64,000 nt of DNA, taken from Agrypnia vestita (lineage: Eukaryota; Arthropoda; Insecta; Trichoptera; Phryganeidae). The position numbers were made by a program, and so were the translations under genes. The DNA is taken from contig JADDOH010024943.1 of assembly GCA_016648135.1 (NCBI GenBank), positions 1 through 64,000 on the forward strand, in the 5' to 3' direction. Numbering within the stretch: position 1 is the stretch's first letter; every line of letters begins with the position of its first letter. Shown here piece by piece: positions 11,740 through 25,100 of the stretch. The notes beneath the pieces were generated by a model. That model ran no database searches and was not told where the DNA came from. It saw only the letters and a list, made by a program, of their open reading frames with translations.

Positions 11740-12510
11740 TTATTTTGTTTTTTTTTATTTTTTTTATTTATTTCTATTTAATTTTAAGTATAAATTTTGG
11801 TTGGACTGTGCCTGTCTCACTAGAAATATCTGTGTTGATACAGGCATAGTTTACAATATTGTGTAGGTACAAAACATAGTAAATAGATAATAAAGTGTTT
11901 AAAGTAACATAATAGAAAATACATATATCATATATATGTGTGTTTGTGTAAGTGTGCCTATTTTATCTCTCCCTTGTTTCGGATCCACTGTTTTATTTTG
12001 TATTTTATGTTAGGGTTGTAAATTGTGGTTAGCCCGGATTGTTTTAATTCGTCAAGCATGCAATTAAGTAATTTGGGTCCAAAAGAGTTATAACTCCTTT
12101 GTCCATACGTGGAATTGTAACCTTGGGATTTGTAGATTGAGTTTATTTGACAGTGTGGTAATTATTGTTTGAGTTGGTTTAAACTGTGTATTTTTGTGTT
12201 TGTATGTGTATTTAAGAGTAGTATTCGCATAAATTTGTTTTTTATCGAATACATCGAATTTGTTGAATATTTCATCTGTCCTTGAGTTAAAATTGGGTTT
12301 TATAGCATGTCCTTAGATTTTCACGGCCATTCAGAATCTTCTGTGTGTAGTTTTCTGGAATATTCTGCTGTGTATATGTTTTTTTATAGCAGAAGACTTT
12401 TATAGCAATTTTTTGAGTTGCAATAATTGGATTGAGTGCACTCATAGTTGCTCCTCCCCATGCAATTATGCCGTTTTCTATTGCACCGTGTATGAAGGTA
12501 TGTGGATAAA
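11740..12510 (-). mobile_element. decayed LINE, reverse transcriptase C-terminus (minus strand)
   Basis: The minus strand of 12499-12316 reads FIHGAIENGIIAWGGATMSA and continues open; the GI-AWGGA motif is typical of Jockey/CR1-type reverse transcriptases near the C-terminus. Further decayed coding and a poly(A)-like tail (AT run near 11740) follow. Confidence 0.65.
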
Positions 12511-13450
12511 GCAGTGTTTTTTATTGTGGAAATATTGGTGAGTCGGGTCGAACAAGTAGGTTAAGAGGCTGTGGACGCGGATATCCGAGATTGGGCAATA
12601 CTGCAATCCTTCGTTAGCACCCTTCTGCAATTGCCTCCGAGGGCGTTTAAATTACGAACTCGCACATGAAGAAGGGCAGTCAAATCGGGTGAACCTCCGC
12701 CGCGTTCCGTTGTTTTTCTACTTGTAGATCTTCACTTGCTTCCGGAGCTTCTCTTTGGTGAGAAATAAACACTCACACGAAAACGCAAACACTCTCTTAT
12801 TCCACGAACCTAAAACGCTTCGCTCAAATGATATTTTAAAATTTGATAATGGATCCAAAATATGATTCAAATTAGTGGTCAGTTGGAAGCAACGGTGTCA
12901 TATTCCGAATTGAATTAAAACTAAAATACAAAAATAACCCACTTTAAGATTTCTCTTTTAGTGGATGGACTCATCACTAGAAATCTTAGTCCTTTCTTCT
13001 GCTTCTATACCGCGAACTCCTTTCCCACTCTTCGCGGTCCTCGAACTTGTTTTGAGTGAAGAGTTATCTCTTAGACTTAGTCTGTCTAAACAGCATGAAA
13101 AAACTTAAGATAAAAGTGCAGAAGTAGTCAGGATCAACTATATCCTTCTGCATCCTACATAAAAAAAATGTAATCTAATATCTAATAGACACGTTACTTG
13201 AATATAATATTGCTGTTTGTTTACTTTTTGTGTAAAACATTATTAAAACGATAAATCAATCAAATTGATAAAGTTTACCATGTTCTTCCCGGATGTTAGC
13301 CAAGAATTTCTTATATTTTTCCGATAATTGCCTGTCTCGTCCAATATGACATCATTGATAATATGTCATAATATCCCTTCAGAAAATTATGTCACAGTAT
13401 TTAAAATGTATAGTTTGTTTATTTCTTTATCGATTAATTAATATAGCAGA

Positions 13451-13935
13451 CTAGCTGTTCGTACCCGGCGTTGCACAGGTTAAGAATTAAGATGAAAATA
13501 AATTTGTGGGGGGAAACAAAAGTTTGATTCGAACGGTACAGATTTGGATCGAGAATATGTCAAGGAGGGAAAAAAGGTAAAAGGGGAGGGAGGAAATGTC
13601 ACCTTTGTTACCCGCCGGGTCCTAAAGAATAAGTTTGAGTCCGATCGGTCGAACGGTATAGATTTGTATCGATGCAATCGGTAGAGATGGGAAATGTAGC
13701 CTATGTTACCTGCCGAGTCTTAAAGAATAAGTTTCCAAATTTTGAGTCCGATCGGTCAAACGGTACAGATTTGCATCGAAAATATATCAGAGGAGGGGAA
13801 GGGTTAAAAGAATAGGGGGGAAATGTCGCCTATGTTAACCGCCGGGTCCTAAAGCATAAGTTTATAAATAAATTTTAAAAATATAAATAATTTTATAGAG
13901 AACAGACAGACAGACAGACGTTGAGTTTTACAAGT
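13451..13935 (+). mobile_element. retroelement 3' region with three ~120-bp tandem units
   Basis: It begins CTAGCTGTTCGTACCCGGCG, a start common in insect LINE/SINE tails. It then has three imperfect repeats of 'gatcggtcgaacggtayagattt...cgccgggtcctaaag-ataag', and ends in (CAGA)n. Confidence 0.65.
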
Positions 13936-13989
13936 ATAGATACTTTGTGGTGCAACATGATTATTTTAATCAAGATATATTATAACTTT

Positions 13990-14137
13990 CACATAGAGAC
14001 GAAGCTATTTTTTATATGGGAAAGTGGGTATGGAAGTCTTTTTGGGTGTTCATAGGACTTACGACCCATCGTACGGCTGGCTTAAGTGATCACTTTACAC
14101 AATGTAATGTTCACTAATTACACCCATGATAGACTAC
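13990..14137 (-). repeat. dispersed repeat copy 2 (inverted relative to copy 1)
   Basis: Same unit as 862-998 ('tatgggaaagtgggtatgga', 'ggcttaagtgatcacttt'). Confidence 0.75.
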
Positions 14138-14299
14138 CACATCTTTCAAAATTTCAAAAGAATTGATGGTCTGGTAGTCCATTATTTGAATTTTAAGTTT
14201 GCCATAAGTAATTAATTTAAAAAATTAATAAAAATTTTACGTGTGCTATTTGACATCATACTATTTTGTAAACTGAATAAAATGTTCATTTTATCTGAA

Positions 14300-14525
14300 T
14301 ATTATAATTTCGTAGTCTGTTCGTCTGTCCGTCTTTTCGTCTGTCTGTCTGTCCCCGTAACTTAGTGTAAGGTCCGTAATTTCGTTCGAATTCACGGCTA
14401 AAACAAATAAATTAAATCGTCGGAGATGGGGCTTGAACCCCGGGCCAGCAAACACAAAGGCGGCAACGATAGCGATTTTGCTACCGCTGCCCCTCTGCGG
14501 ACCGCCAAAATAATACATACTAGAG
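14300..14525 (-). mobile_element. tRNA-derived SINE (minus strand)
   Basis: The minus strand carries GGCAGCGGTAGCAAAATCGC and a B-box-like GGTTCAAGCCC (14428-14438), followed downstream by a (GACA)n tail ending near 14320. This is the layout of a tRNA-derived SINE. Confidence 0.55.
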
Positions 14526-15382
14526 CCTAGCAAAGACGCGAACCAATGTTCCAACATTTTTGACGGGTGATTTTTTTTAACGGAATGAATTCAGCTGTTG
14601 TATTTTAGTTACGGTCACGGACGGACTCTCCAGATGATGATTATTATTATTATTATTAGGGATAAGAATGAAATAGTTCATTATTTATTCACTTATTATA
14701 TGTTTTTGCTATACGAAGTACCTTTTACCATAAATATATTTTACCATAAAGATGATGACCAAAAATTATTTGTAGAAAATTACATAAAATGTGTGTAAAT
14801 AGTTCGTATGCATTTTTTAGATTTTTATAGAAACTAAAATCAAATATTCAAGAAAAAATTGATAAAAAAGTGTAAATTTATGATATATTATAATATTTTA
14901 GAATGATATATAAATGTATGAGGATCATATACCTACAAAACATGTTTAATTTATAATTAGCATATTTTTTGTGAACCTACACGTATTATATCATTTACAA
15001 TATCCCACACATTTTAAAAAATGTTTTGTCGGCATCTTTCCCAGTAAAAATTGTCACGAAAACTGCGCTCCGTGTAACGTGTTTTTAAAATTTTGAAATA
15101 TGTTTATTTCACCCTTACTTTCAAAGTTTCCCATCACACGGAATTAGACCGTTACTTCTACTGAGTGTGCTACGCCCACAGCTCCGATAGTCGCCAGTTA
15201 TTTTTCATCGGAACAGATTCTGGCAGTGGAATTTATTTTATATTTTTTTCTTTTATATTAAAAATATTTTTATTTTCAAGTAAAATGTATCACTAAACTG
15301 CATTAAAAATAGCAATATGAAAAAATATTTCTACTATTTCAAATTTCCCTAATCAAGATAATATTACAGGTGTTACAGATGT

Positions 15383-15525
15383 CTCACAGAGACGAAATCA
15401 TATTTTTTGTGGGAAAGTAGGTATGGAAGTCTTTGGGTGTTCATACGGCTTACGACCTATCGTACGGCTGGCTTAAGTAATCACTTTACACAATATAACG
15501 CTCACCATTTCCACCCATGATAGAA
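15383..15525 (-). repeat. dispersed repeat copy 3
   Basis: Same unit as 862-998. Related words 'taatcaagata' and 'ttacagatgt' flank it at 15350-15390 and, inverted, at 15643-15667, suggesting the full element is ~340 bp. Confidence 0.65.
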
Positions 15526-15995
15526 TACCACATCTATAAAATTTTTGGAAGTTGTATATATTTAAATTTTACAATCTTTTTCGTATATGTGTCGTAATAA
15601 TCATTAGCGCGACCGGCATCCAAAGCCTTTTCATTCCTCTTAAACATCTGTAATATATATCTTGATTAATGATGTCCCTGTGACAAAATCCAGAACTGTG
15701 TTCTGAAAAATTTGGACAAACTCAAAATATTCTAAATTTCCCTTTTGAAAACTCTTAGAAACTCTTTAGGATAAAAGCCATCTATGGAATAATCATAAAA
15801 AGTGTTTTATCAACAGATAAAAAATATCTGATATCACCAATAAAAATATCAGTGATGGTGCGAAACCAACGTAAATATTCAACTAAATTTATGAGTTTTT
15901 TTGTCCTGGTTTTTGCATTATGTGGTGTTAACCATCACCAAATTATATTTTGTCATTTATTATCTATATATTTAAATAAGCGTTGTTTCTTCCAG

Positions 15996-16139
15996 TGACT
16001 TAAGCCACAACCAGCTGACTGCCATCAACAGGAAGGCTCTGCGCGGCCTCAGCTCCCTCAGGAACCTGCAGCTGGACAACAACAAGCTCAACTGCGTGGA
16101 CGACCAGTTGCTGAAGATGTTCAGGGACCTGGAGATCCT
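15996..16139 (+). CDS. slit: slit exon: D1 leucine-rich repeats
   Basis: This 144-nt exon is exactly two 24-residue LRR units ([11 protein letters not shown]..., [11 protein letters not shown]...), corresponding to middle repeats of the first LRR domain. The acceptor is ttccag and the donor gtgagt. It starts by completing a Leu codon and ends in phase 2. Earlier slit exons are not in this window. Confidence 0.93.
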
Positions 16140-19100
16140 GTGAGTACATTCACCATTCAGCTTTTTGGCAAAGAGCGAGTCAACATGTTAAAATCATTTC
16201 TTAGGTCAAAAAATACGAGGGTGTATTCAAGGTGACTATGGCCCGGTTGTTTCAAGTTCGATCAAAGTAAGTGGTCGATAAAAGCATAGATTTTTACGAA
16301 AACGGATCGTCTGATTGGTGGAGAACGTAAAATTTCAGTTTAAACTCTACGCTTAGGCCCGGTTGTTTCAAGTTCGATCAAAGTAAGCGGTCGATAAAAG
16401 CATAGATTTTTACGAAAACGGATCGTCTGATTGGTGGAGAACGTAAAATTTCAGTTTAAACTCTACGCTTACTTTGATCGAATTTGAAACAACCGGGCCT
16501 TACTTTGATCGAATTTGAAACAACCGGGCCTATAAAGGACCAAGTTGCAAGTTGAAACTTGCAATAGTCACCGATCTCGGCCAGATGCAACTCATTATTA
16601 AATTAAATTAATTAAAATTCAAAAGTACAATTCAAATAATTCCTACTGATTAATTTAAAATACAATAAATATTTCAACTCCAGGCTAGTACTTATTATAT
16701 TTTTAACACTAAATTTGTCAATTCATTGTCAAATTTGTAGAATACAAGTTGATATATGAATATAAAAATTCGTCTTCAAAGATTTGTAGAAATGAATTGA
16801 TATTTCACGAATCTCGGGACTAACACGTAATACATAAGAAATATAGGATTAATTGTATATTATTAGTTCGGAGATATTTCATTAAGATTGAGAAAAAATG
16901 AGATAGGAATAACGTGATTAGATAAATCAAGAGACCCGACGATTCTGTTAACGAAGCGGACATCCGTTGAATAACTAATTGGACGACACAAGAAGCTGAT
17001 TTTTTGCCCTCACACGACCGGATTCCGACAGGGGGCACTCTCTCCGACGCACCCCAGTTTACGTACCTTTTAAAATTCGGCAATTGAATTCCGAACTCGA
17101 ATTTGAAACGTCGCGTTTTGAATTTGAAAGCGGCGCGGATCGCATGACGGCCGCGCAAATTGAATCAGATGTACTCACGCCATCGGCGGCCCGCCATTGG
17201 CCGGTTCGAATTTCGGAATTCCGTGTTCCAAATTTAATTTGGCCGACCAATCGCGGCGCGGGTCACGCGATCACTTCAAAAGGACGAGGACTGATTCGTT
17301 TTTGTTTTCTGGTCGCGGTTTTTTTTTGATTCTCGTTAATTCTTCAAGGAGCTAAATGTCGGCGGCCGGCCAGGGAAACTCAAAGGTCAAAGGTAATTGA
17401 AAATAAATGCTTTTGCCCCATTAACTACGAACAGCGTCGACGTGTCACTCTCCCCGATGATGGTGGCAATTTGGCGTTTCTTTTATGGATGTATTTTTTT
17501 TTTAATTATGCTGTATAAAGTACCATTAAGCAATAAATACATTTTGGATAAATAAGACTTGGGGTGAACACAATATATATGTACCTAGAGCAAATATGTT
17601 TTAAGTCCAAAAAGCTCATTTTATAGAAAACTCATTTTCACCAGTTTTTTCACGAAACTTTTTCACTTTTTATTCTATACTTGTAATATGTTCACAATTC
17701 ACTCATTCATTTAGATTCTTTTTTATGATTTTCTTTGTTTTGTAGTAACTCTCAAAATTTTCCTGATAATTTGATATAAGAAGATAAGTACGTGGCGACT
17801 GACCGAACAACACTATCCCATGTGATATAGTATTAAAAATTAGGAGCCAGAATGTTTCAAGCGTCGTTTTGGCTTAAAATTACAATATACTTAAGACGTT
17901 ATTGCAATGGTGATCTTTTTTTTTCTGTTTCTGTTATATATGGTTACAAGAATTTCAAGATGGAAGGATTATGGTGTTGTATTAATAAAATGTATTTATG
18001 TCATTTTAGCCAAAAATGGATTTAAGACATGTTGACTGTGAGGTGCAGATCAAAAATAAACAATAAATAAAGTATCTAATAACATTTTTCAACTAGAAAA
18101 TACAACATATTTGTTACTACTAAAGAATGACAATCCTAAAATCTACAGCAGGGGTCTCTTAAAAAGAAGTCAAGTCATGAAATATGTCTACAAATTCGCT
18201 ACGCCTATTTCCAAGCATATAAATATATTTTATTTATTTCACTGTTTGTTTAGTTCCATACAGTTCTGTGTTGGTTCATTTTTAAATTTTCTCGGGCCAG
18301 CTGATTTAAGAGTTATTAATTTAGTAAAAATAATTATATTATCGATGCTTATTTCACGTCAAGCTTTACAATATCAATCTAGGATAATATTTCTCATCCT
18401 TACCTAGAATTATCTACTACAACGATATCTCATCCAGTAACGGCAACCCGGATATATTCTACACGACTGAGGCTCAGATTAAAAGCGACATCTTATTGCA
18501 AAGTCCTTCGTACATGGTACATGGTTACCATAAACCAAATACACAATTCTCGTTTAAGTCGAGGACTATTGCGTCTCACGTGATAGTCTTCGTCGACCTT
18601 GGAACCTACGCTCTCTACACTTGTACCATGTTTTATATCTTGTATTACTTTGTTTAACATTATTTAAAAACAAATAAAAATGGATTTACTGAAGAAAAGG
18701 AATTAAAACTGGGAGAAGTAGAAAAACGAAAAGAAAAAATTAATGTTTTTAAAAAATAAGACCTACAAACACTATTTATACTTCAAAAATATTGGTAGAT
18801 CTGAATGTGGTATTCGTGACTTTGTGTGTGCTCAATCTTAGTCAGGTCAGCTCAGAACCTAAAACCTAGTTCAACTCAAAACCTACATATCGCCTTTCGA
18901 AAAAAACGTTTTTTTTTAATGAAAAGTGGTACGAGTACTTAAAATTGAATGCAAGTATATCGTTTTGAAATGTAATTGTTTTATTATAAGAAATATAACA
19001 ACAATAATTATATTTTATCATGTTGATATTGAGGTGAATAAAGTTTAAAAAGATGGAACGTCTTCAGGGAGAGACATTAGAGTTAGGGGATTTTTGTACC

Positions 19101-22100
19101 TTTCTCAAACTGGAAATTAAGTTATTAGAATTTTTACGTTATTCCAGGGTGTTTGGCGCAGGACTAGAAAATGAACCCCGATTGAAACTTATGTACAAAA
19201 ATTTTCAAAACAAAGTTTAGTAATCTTAGATTAATATTTAATGTTTTGATTTAAATAACTTCAGAATGATTAGTAATTTTGTCCAAAATAATATAAATAA
19301 AAATGTGGCGATACGAGGACTTCAAGATTGCATCAAAGCATTTATGAAGTAAAGAATAATGATCATTTCAAGAATATAGTACCCGATGCAATCAAATCAA
19401 AAGAAAGACATCAATTATATTAGTGGTGGAAACAATCGACGACCATTTAAAGAAGGATCCGTAGCACTCGGGTGAGAAATCTCAAAGCCCCACGTTGGGC
19501 GCCAAATTTCAGATGAATAAAGTTCAAAGTGACGAATCATCTCCACCGACTAGTTCAGGCTCGTGGGTTCGATTCGGGGTGAAATTTATTTGTAACGCTG
19601 TCCACAGTTTACATTATGTCGCGATATCATCATTTTGGGGGCCTTCATCTCTTCTTCCATAATAGGCCCCTACAACGGCGCTTTCGTCAGGAAGATCTCC
19701 TTTATCGCGGTGATTCTCACGCTCACATTAATGTCAGTACTACGTAATGTTTCCAGCACGCTGAACAACAACAACCTGACGAGCGCGCACCTGGACGGGC
19801 TGGGCACGGCCCCGCGCCTGCGCTCGCTGCGCCTGGCAGACAACCCGCTGCGCTGCGCGGGGGCCGCGGCCGCGTGCCTGGCGCAGGCGCTGCGGGCCGC
19901 GCCGCGCCTGGCGGGGGCGGGGGCGCGCTGCGGGGCCCCCGCCGCGCTGCGGGCCACGCCGCTCTACAGGATGCAGAGCCCCGCCGCGCCGTGCGAAGGT
20001 AACGCAGATCCATTCTGGCAAAGCCGCGTGGCCATACAGACTGCCACCGGGGGCACACACACGGATCTGACTCGATCGGACGTTTCCGACATAGCGTCTA
20101 CAACTTCTTACCATAATCATAACCCAATATGGTAGCTTTTGCTCGTAAAGTGCAATGAAAGTGACACAGACATTGATATTTGTTATATCGAGCCATCTGG
20201 GAAGAGGGTACTAACTGGGTTGTAAAGATTTCGCGGATGTCAGGCGACGTAGTCATCGTCGTAAGGTTTTATTTAACATGAAACCAAATTTCCATTCTCT
20301 TAATCTTACAATCGTCAAAACAGTCAATTAACTAAAACTCAATTAACAATTTGGGAGGAGTTAATCTCTAAAATTGTAATCCAGAGCAGGCACTTTTTAC
20401 TGCTAAAAAGCTACTTTTTACCGCCATATATTTTTATTTTTCCAAAATAACTATGTTTATATATGTTGTATAGTATTTGCTTTATTAGAGAACAAATCTA
20501 CTATTATTCCAATAAACCACAAGTTTGAACATTATTTGTATCCTTTCAGGTGCGGTTGTTTCCATGGAGTGCTCTCCAGATGCGAGCTGCCCGTCCACAT
20601 GTCGATGCACAGATGGCACCATCGATTGCCGGGAAAGAGCACTGGCCAGACTACCATCATCCCTGCCTCACGATACCACTGAACTGTGATTATTATTTAA
20701 TTTCATAATTCTCTAATATACTGCAACAGATAAACATTTTACTGTCTTACGCGTGTGTATAGTTTCAAAAAATTATATACTGCATCAGTCAATTAATAGA
20801 TTTCCCTGGCATTTATTAGTGTCAACACCAAAACTTACACCTCTCTTGAATCTCTTTGAATCCCACTGAATGCGTATAATTTTTACAGCCGCTTGGAGCA
20901 GAATACCTTGACAGAGGTACCTCCCAAAGCATTCTCTGGGTTGCGGCGTCTTCGCAGAATAGATCTCAGCAACAACAAGATATCTCGGATAGCTGCGGAT
21001 TCTTTCACTGGCTTACGGAGCCTGACATCTTTGTAAGTTCACTTTAAAATATTCACCATTTTCTTAACTCTGTAACAGACTAGTTTTCAAGAACTTAAAA
21101 CATATTATCGGCAATATCAGTTATACTTTTAAGACATTATTAAAGGATAGTGATATTGTAGGCGTGCAGTCCTAGTGCAAATCAAATTGCTATGCGAATA
21201 TATATATATATAATGGAAAACTAAGACTTAATATTTATCGCATAATATTCCAAGTGATGGATTTTCAAAATATATATGTTTGTTCCATGTATATTTGTCA
21301 ATGCACACCTTAAGAATGATTATTTTTAGATAACATGGGTCGTATTTTCAAATAGAAGTACACAGTACATTTGCGATGCAAAATATTATCTCTAATATAA
21401 TAAAAAGAAAACACAGGTTCTTATATATTTTACACAATTTCAAGATTGTATTTGTTCAATTTGTATTCTACATCTTCGACTGTGCCCAGAAAACCGATCG
21501 CCGGTATTTAAGCCATTTATTCATATTATAATATTATATTATATTATATTGTTCCAGGGTTCTGTATGGTAACAAAATTAAGGACCTGCCATCCGGTGTC
21601 TTCTACGGATTGACATCTCTACAGTTGCTGTTAGTTTTTCTACATATAAATTATTTTTCTTCCTTACAAATAATATTTCTTACTTACCTACTTTATAAAT
21701 CAAAATTAGTTCAATCGTATATTACAAGTTTTTTAAGTATAGGTTTTAATATTTTCAGGTTGTTGAATTCCAACGAAATATCCTGCATACGCAAAGACAC
21801 CTTCAAAGATCTTCATAGCCTCAATCTTTTGTGAGTACTTACTTTAAATTTGAGAACTTGGTTTTCAAAGTATAAAATTGTACAGAGATGAACTAAACCT
21901 CTTCTTTAGGCAAGGAGATTGGAATACAGCGGAAGTATATCCCCCCTCATGTTTATTTAAAACATATTTATATTGCAGTTAAAGTATATATTCTTGGATT
22001 ATCAAATCCCCTAGTACACAAAACGGATTTTTTACAATGGACTTTGTTTTTTTAAATTTCATAGAGTATTAATTAATTTCATAGTTCTAATAAAAATGTA

Positions 22101-25100
22101 TTTTTGTAGTGAAGTGCAACTTATTTACTAAGACGTTAATTATACTTTTTATGAGTATTTAGAGAATTGTTTAAAAATTTACAAGCTACAAACAAGACCG
22201 TGTACCAAACACATTGTTCACATCTATATATTTTGGTAGTCCATGATATTTTTCCTTTCAAATTATCTTTTAAATTCTATACATTTTTTTTCACAATAAA
22301 AAAAAGTTACTGCCATTTATTTATCTTTAAAATAAACAATTTGTTAGTTATGATAATTTACATATAAGAGGTTCATGTACCTACATAATTTATTTAAATG
22401 AAATATTTCTGCGATGTGTTCAGCTATGACATCTTTACAGGAACAGAAGGCACTGCTATAAAAAAAGTGAGCACCAGCTCTCTATTCATTTAGGTGGTCT
22501 GCAGACGGCACAGGGTCTTGTTTAGGGTGGTCGACACTTAAACCATTCTGACTTTTATTTGGTTCTCCATATCCCAAGTTACGATGTATAACAATTTACC
22601 ATGATATACAGTCGATTAAACTGTAAAATGCAATTTTAAAACTTCAGAATAATAAAATTTCAGAAGAGATTAAAAAATCAGTAATGTGTTCAAAATATGA
22701 CTAAAAAGAATTATGAATGTAATGTGTCTTTACAAAAAAAAACATTTTATTTATTCCAAAAATAACCTATCCAGTACAATAAATGCATGTTATCATTCTA
22801 GGTCCCTGTATGATAATAATATCCACACCCTGGTGAACGGAACATTTGACCCGATGACCAGCATACAGACATTGTAAGTATATTAAGCTTCAATGCCAAA
22901 AGACATTAATCTTTCGTTTCCGAATGGTGTAGTTGTATATTTAGAATATCCGTCAGCTTTTCAGAACCAACCCATTTTGAGAATTATATATATAGACTAG
23001 CTGTGCCCGCGCGGCTTCGCACGCGTAGATTTTTAGTACACTGTTTGGATCGTCATTGAACTTTCGCGAACCTTCTCCTTCCAGAACTTTCAAGAAATTT
23101 GTTGAATGTGCAGGAACGTTCTAGACACACCGACACATTTCGCCACTGAGTTTAGAACCTTATAGAACTTTCATGAATTTTCTAGAACCTTCTACTTCCA
23201 GAACTTTCTAGAGCAGGTTTTTCCGGAACCTTCTAGACTCACCGACATAGTCGGCGCGCCTATTTTGAAACAATCTGAAGCATTTGCGGCCTTCCCATAA
23301 CAATTTCGTTACCCACTCCCACCCGCGCAGAGCCACCCCCACCAAACTCGCATATTTTCGATGTGACACCAAGGGCTATCCACCACCATAACAACCGGTC
23401 GGTGGTTGTGGGGAAAACTTGGCGGGTAGGGAAATACGGGTTTTCTTAGATATATATATATATATATAAGGGGGATATATATATATTATATCTATATATT
23501 GATTACTCTTTTGTAGACAAATTTATAAATCCTTTTTTAACTACCCTTTTTAGACACTTGGCAAGAAACCCCTTTGTTTGCGACTGTGGCATGCGCTGGA
23601 TCTCCGATTACCTGCAGCAGCACCCGATAGAGACGTCTAACGCTCGCTGCGACTCCCCCAAGCGAGTGCATCGCAGAAGGCTGGAGGCGCTGAGAGAGGA
23701 CATGCTCAAGTGTAAAGGTTTCTATTTTTATAGTATCAGTAGTGGAAGCATTTCCCTCGAGTGCCTTGTGGGAGAAAGTTTCTTCGTTTATGCCAGATTT
23801 CCCTTAAACTACAGCGTCCCTTAATATGATATAGTCTTGAAATACCATGATTCTAAATAATGTTTTATTTCATATACCAAATCACAAGAATCAAACATTT
23901 GATCAAATATCCTTACTAGATCTCTTGTCATGGTTTTTTGTTTTAACTAATGATTTTACAATTTACAGGTGTGGACGATCTGATCCTGGGAGACGGCTGC
24001 CCCATTGAGGCACCCTGTCCATCTCCCTGCTCCTGTCGCGGCACGCAGCTTAATTGTGGAGCACTAGGGCTGCACGAGATGCCCAGAGATGTTCCTATCC
24101 ACACCACACAATTGTGAGTAGTGTCCGGTTTAATGTAACTATAGCTTATCATGGTTAAACAAAATGTGCTGCACTAATAATAAAAAAAGTTAATAATTGA
24201 AAAAGACTTTTCACTAACGATTTACGTTTTAAATTAATAAAATAATTTAACAGTTACAAAGAAATTGTGAAATATGGATGGTGTTACTACTGCAAATTTT
24301 TTTTATTCTTTGCCGTTTTGTACACTGATTACGCGCTTGTTCAGACACAGCGGGAACCGTTCAGTTTCAGAATCTCGTTTCAAAACACGCGATTTGTGTC
24401 ATCTGTTCACACAGCCGCGGTTAATAAGCGATTTGTGCGCGCGAAAATAAACGTCAGTTTGACAGTTCTGGTGCCGTTCTCCATCTTTGAATATCAGAGA
24501 TATATTCGCTCATTACTTTGTTAACGACGGCCGTGTTCCATGGCAAGACACATAAATATCATTCTGTCAGTTCATTTTTGGTGAATAAATACCTACTTCT
24601 CTAAAATACTCTTTTTTTCCACCATTTCCAAATATCTCCACCAACTCCTGCCAAGCTTGGTTCTTGGCATATTTGAGTAATCCTCACACTATTACAGGTC
24701 TTTTCTCCCATATTACAGGTCTTTTCTCCACTTCATCAATAAAAAATTCAGTGTCAAAGCGATCCATAACCATAGAAAAGAGAATATAATCCACGCGTGC
24801 TCCTGTTGTGACATGGAACCACGCGGTGCCCGCAACGCGACTGAACGCTCTCTACATGTCATTCACATATCATAAGCCATACACAAACGTATACAGGATG
24901 TACCAGAGCTAGCAGCAGAAACTTGGCCGGGAGATTCCTAACTATGTTATGAGTCTAAAATGTTAAAGCAACCATGACCTAATATCAATAGTTATGGAGA
25001 TATGCAATATCAGAGTTGGCATTTTTTTTAATATTTCTGACTTATTTTTGTAAAAAGTTGAACTATCATTACAGTAACTTATATTGATTATGAAAAATTC

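Larger units (their letters stand above)
1..15995 (+). other. part of a very long slit intron
   Basis: I found no slit exon or other convincing gene here; the short open frames look like chance or transposon remnants. It holds the repeats listed separately plus GC-richer islands near 7430-7660, 9060-9620 and 10900-11380. Stretches between listed features (e.g. 430-820, 2610-3340, 10260-10900, 12520-13450, 14580-15350) show nothing I can name. Confidence 0.85.
16140..19756 (+). other. slit intron
   Basis: It contains a nested Harbinger-like MITE (16240-16530) and a GC-richer block (16980-17380) with cgccattggcc. The rest (17400-19750) shows nothing I recognise. Confidence 0.85.

Noticed and set aside
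19635..20135. 166-residue open frame as a gene
   Set aside because: Only 19757-19998 is coding, as a slit exon with splice sites on both sides; the rest is intron read-through. The minus-strand frames across the same block are GC-rich shadows.
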